Source of the DNA: Burkholderiales bacterium
Lineage (GTDB): Bacteria; Pseudomonadota; Gammaproteobacteria; Burkholderiales; Burkholderiaceae_C
NCBI GenBank assembly: GCA_029268225.1
Contig: JAJUGJ010000034.1
Span: forward strand, 1-33,372
DNA length: 33,372 bases
Direction: 5' to 3'
Of this stretch, positions 32,297-33,372 are shown piece after piece. The notes beneath the pieces were generated by a model that had not been told where the DNA came from, made no database searches, and saw nothing but the letters and a program-made list of their open reading frames with translations. How positions within the stretch are numbered: the first letter of the stretch is position 1; each line of letters begins with the position of its first letter. Made by a program: the position numbers and the translations under genes.

Positions 32297-33124
32297 ATGC
32301 CAACCGTGCTGCCTCCTGGGGCTTCTCGACTGCGTGCCTGGCTGAGGGCCTGCGGCCTGCCCAACACGCTGCCTCACCTTCTGCCCACCACCTGCTTGCT
32401 GTGCGGTCAATGGCAAGGCCAGCCCCTGTGCGGGGTCTGCGTGCAACGCTGGCAAAGGCCGGTCACGCGGTGTGCACGCTGCGCCATCGCACTCACCCAG
32501 CCCACCCGAGACGCCGTCTGCCCTGCGTGTGAAGATCACTCTCCCGAGTTCGACCGGGCGATCGCCGCGCTGGACTACGAAGACCCCTGGCGCAGCGTGC
32601 TCTCGCGCTTCAAATTCCAGGAAGCCACAGCCTTGGCCGCCCCTCTGGCTACCTTGCTGTGGCAGGCACTCTCACAGCGCCCACACCGCGTCGACCTGAT
32701 TGTGCCGGTGCCACTGTCCCGCACGCGCCTGAGCGAACGCGGCTACAACCAGACGTGGTTGCTCGCCCAGCAACTGAGCCGGCGCCTGGGTTGCCCGGCC
32801 CGCCACGATGTGCTGCAGCGCACCCGCCACACCGAGCGCCTGATGAGCCTGGACGCCGAAGCCCGACGCGCCCAGATCACCGACGCCTTTGACGTGCCGT
32901 CAGCCGCCCTGCCCCACCTTCAGCGACGCCACATTGCCGTGGTGGACGATGTACTCACAACGGGTGCCACCCTCAACGAGGTGGCTCACACCCTGCGGGC
33001 AGCCGGCGCCAGCAGCGTTTCAGCGTGGGTGTTGGCGCGAACGCCTGCCCCGCCGGACTCCCGCCGCCGCGCTCAATCAGGTGCGGGAGTGTCTGAGGTG
33101 GTCCATTCGCTGAGCAAACGATAG
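32297..33124 (+). CDS. comF: ComF-family phosphoribosyltransferase
   Basis: This is a 275-residue protein related to competence protein ComFC/GntX, needed for DNA uptake in naturally competent bacteria, although the substrate is unknown. The N-terminal zinc-finger region has Cys pairs CLLCG, CGVC, CARC and CPAC. The phosphoribosyltransferase part has FKFQEA, VPVPLSRTRLSERGYNQ and the PRPP loop VVDDVLTTGATL. Start ATG 32297 is preceded closely by GAGG; a GTG at 32276 is possible. TATATT at about 32283-32288 is a fair -10 for one of the divergent promoters. The C-terminal tail after LARTP is about 25 residues longer than usual and overlaps the convergent transporter gene by 52 bp. Confidence 0.92.
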   Translation: MPTVLPPGASRLRAWLRACGLPNTLPHLLPTTCLLCGQWQGQPLCGVCVQRWQRPVTRCARCAIALTQPTRDAVCPACEDHSPEFDRAIAALDYEDPWRSVLSRFKFQEATALAAPLATLLWQALSQRPHRVDLIVPVPLSRTRLSERGYNQTWLLAQQLSRRLGCPARHDVLQRTRHTERLMSLDAEARRAQITDAFDVPSAALPHLQRRHIAVVDDVLTTGATLNEVAHTLRAAGASSVSAWVLARTPAPPDSRRRAQSGAGVSEVVHSLSKR

Positions 33125-33372
33125 CCTAGCGCCAACAAGGTCGGGCCCAGGAACACGCCGATCACGCCAAACGCCAGCACCCCACCCAGCACCCCCAACA
33201 GCACCACAGCAAACGGCAGACGCGAGCCACGGCTGATGATGAAAGGCTTGATGACGTTGTCGACGGTGCTGACCAGAAAGAAGCCCCAGACCACGACAAA
33301 CACCGCCCACCCCAGCTCGCCTTGCTGGAACAGCCAGATGGCCGAGCCACCCCACACCAGGGGCGGCCCCAC
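33073..33372 (-). CDS. AI-2E-family transporter (YdiK-like), C-terminal part, cut by window end
   Basis: The last 99 residues of a multi-pass membrane protein of the AI-2 exporter/PerM superfamily are present. The signature DNVIKPFIISRGSRLPFAVVLLG is followed by GGVLAFGVIGVFLGPTLLALGY, which is diagnostic of the C-terminal helices. The start lies beyond the window; the GTG at the very edge is only the last codon visible. The substrate is unknown; family members have been linked to AI-2 export and to Na+/H+ exchange. Its 3' end overlaps comF on the other strand. Confidence 0.9.
   Translation of the reverse strand: MGPPLVWGGSAIWLFQQGELGWAVFVVVWGFFLVSTVDNVIKPFIISRGSRLPFAVVLLGVLGGVLAFGVIGVFLGPTLLALGYRLLSEWTTSDTPAPD

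Overview
The window looks like chromosomal DNA from a high-GC betaproteobacterium of the order Burkholderiales. I would guess a Comamonadaceae, Aquabacterium or Leptothrix-like lineage. The reasons are the caa3-type oxidase cluster order (ctaC-ctaD-small ORF-ctaG-DUF2970-ctaE, then SURF1-ctaA-ctaB-sco), the folE-BLUF pair, the LplT-PlsC fusion and the BioC-like gene back to back with comF. This is inference from gene content and protein style; there is no rRNA or tRNA here to confirm it. Coding density is very high and no stretch over 300 bp lacks a gene. The longest gaps are about 221 bp upstream of ctaC and 186 bp between tonB and tssA. I see no insertion sequence, phage gene, CRISPR array, tRNA or rRNA.

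Layout, left to right. (1) 1-5189, housekeeping and lipid genes: the 3' part of tgt (+), a CPBP/CAAX-type membrane protease (-), an LplT-like flippase fused to a PlsC-like acyltransferase (-), thpR (+) and a CaiB-type CoA-transferase (-). (2) 5272-7345: a tonB-exbB-exbD operon (-) with a Fur-box-like site upstream and a good terminator downstream. (3) 7532-18254: an incomplete type VI secretion (T6SS) island. tssA (+) faces a minus-strand run of an M15 peptidase (TagX-like), a PAAR spike tip, an unnamed membrane protein, tssM, tagF and an OmpA-domain lipid/peptidoglycan-side protein. A single-TM Ala/Pro-rich protein is transcribed divergently at the right edge. (4) 18396-21364: a tightly coupled + strand operon of folE, a BLUF photoreceptor, a DUF429 protein and a hexose-6-phosphate mutarotase. 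(5) 21419-31043: the aa3/caa3 cytochrome c oxidase structural and assembly cluster, almost all on the minus strand. (6) 31265-33372: a BioC-like methyltransferase (-), comF (+) and the 3' part of an AI-2E-type transporter gene (-).

How the genes work together. Region 5 is a nearly complete biogenesis kit for one enzyme. ctaC, ctaD and ctaE are subunits II, I and III. ctaB and ctaA turn heme B into heme O and then heme A. SURF1 helps insert heme A. ctaG and Sco deliver copper to CuB and CuA. Several small membrane proteins, including a 42-residue one, sit between them. Region 3 supplies the T6SS membrane-complex protein TssM, the assembly protein TssA, the post-translational regulator TagF, a PAAR tip and a likely peptidoglycan-cutting enzyme. 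It contains no sheath (tssB/C), Hcp, ClpV, baseplate (tssE/F/G/K), tssJ, tssL or vgrG. Because ordinary genes flank both sides, those parts must lie elsewhere in the genome.

The most interesting item is the 536-residue membrane protein at 14379-15989 in the T6SS operon. Its C-terminal half reads like a beta-ketoacyl-synthase (thiolase-fold) domain that has lost its catalytic cysteine, tethered by two N-terminal membrane helices. I know of no named T6SS component of this kind, and it is the best candidate here for an undescribed function.
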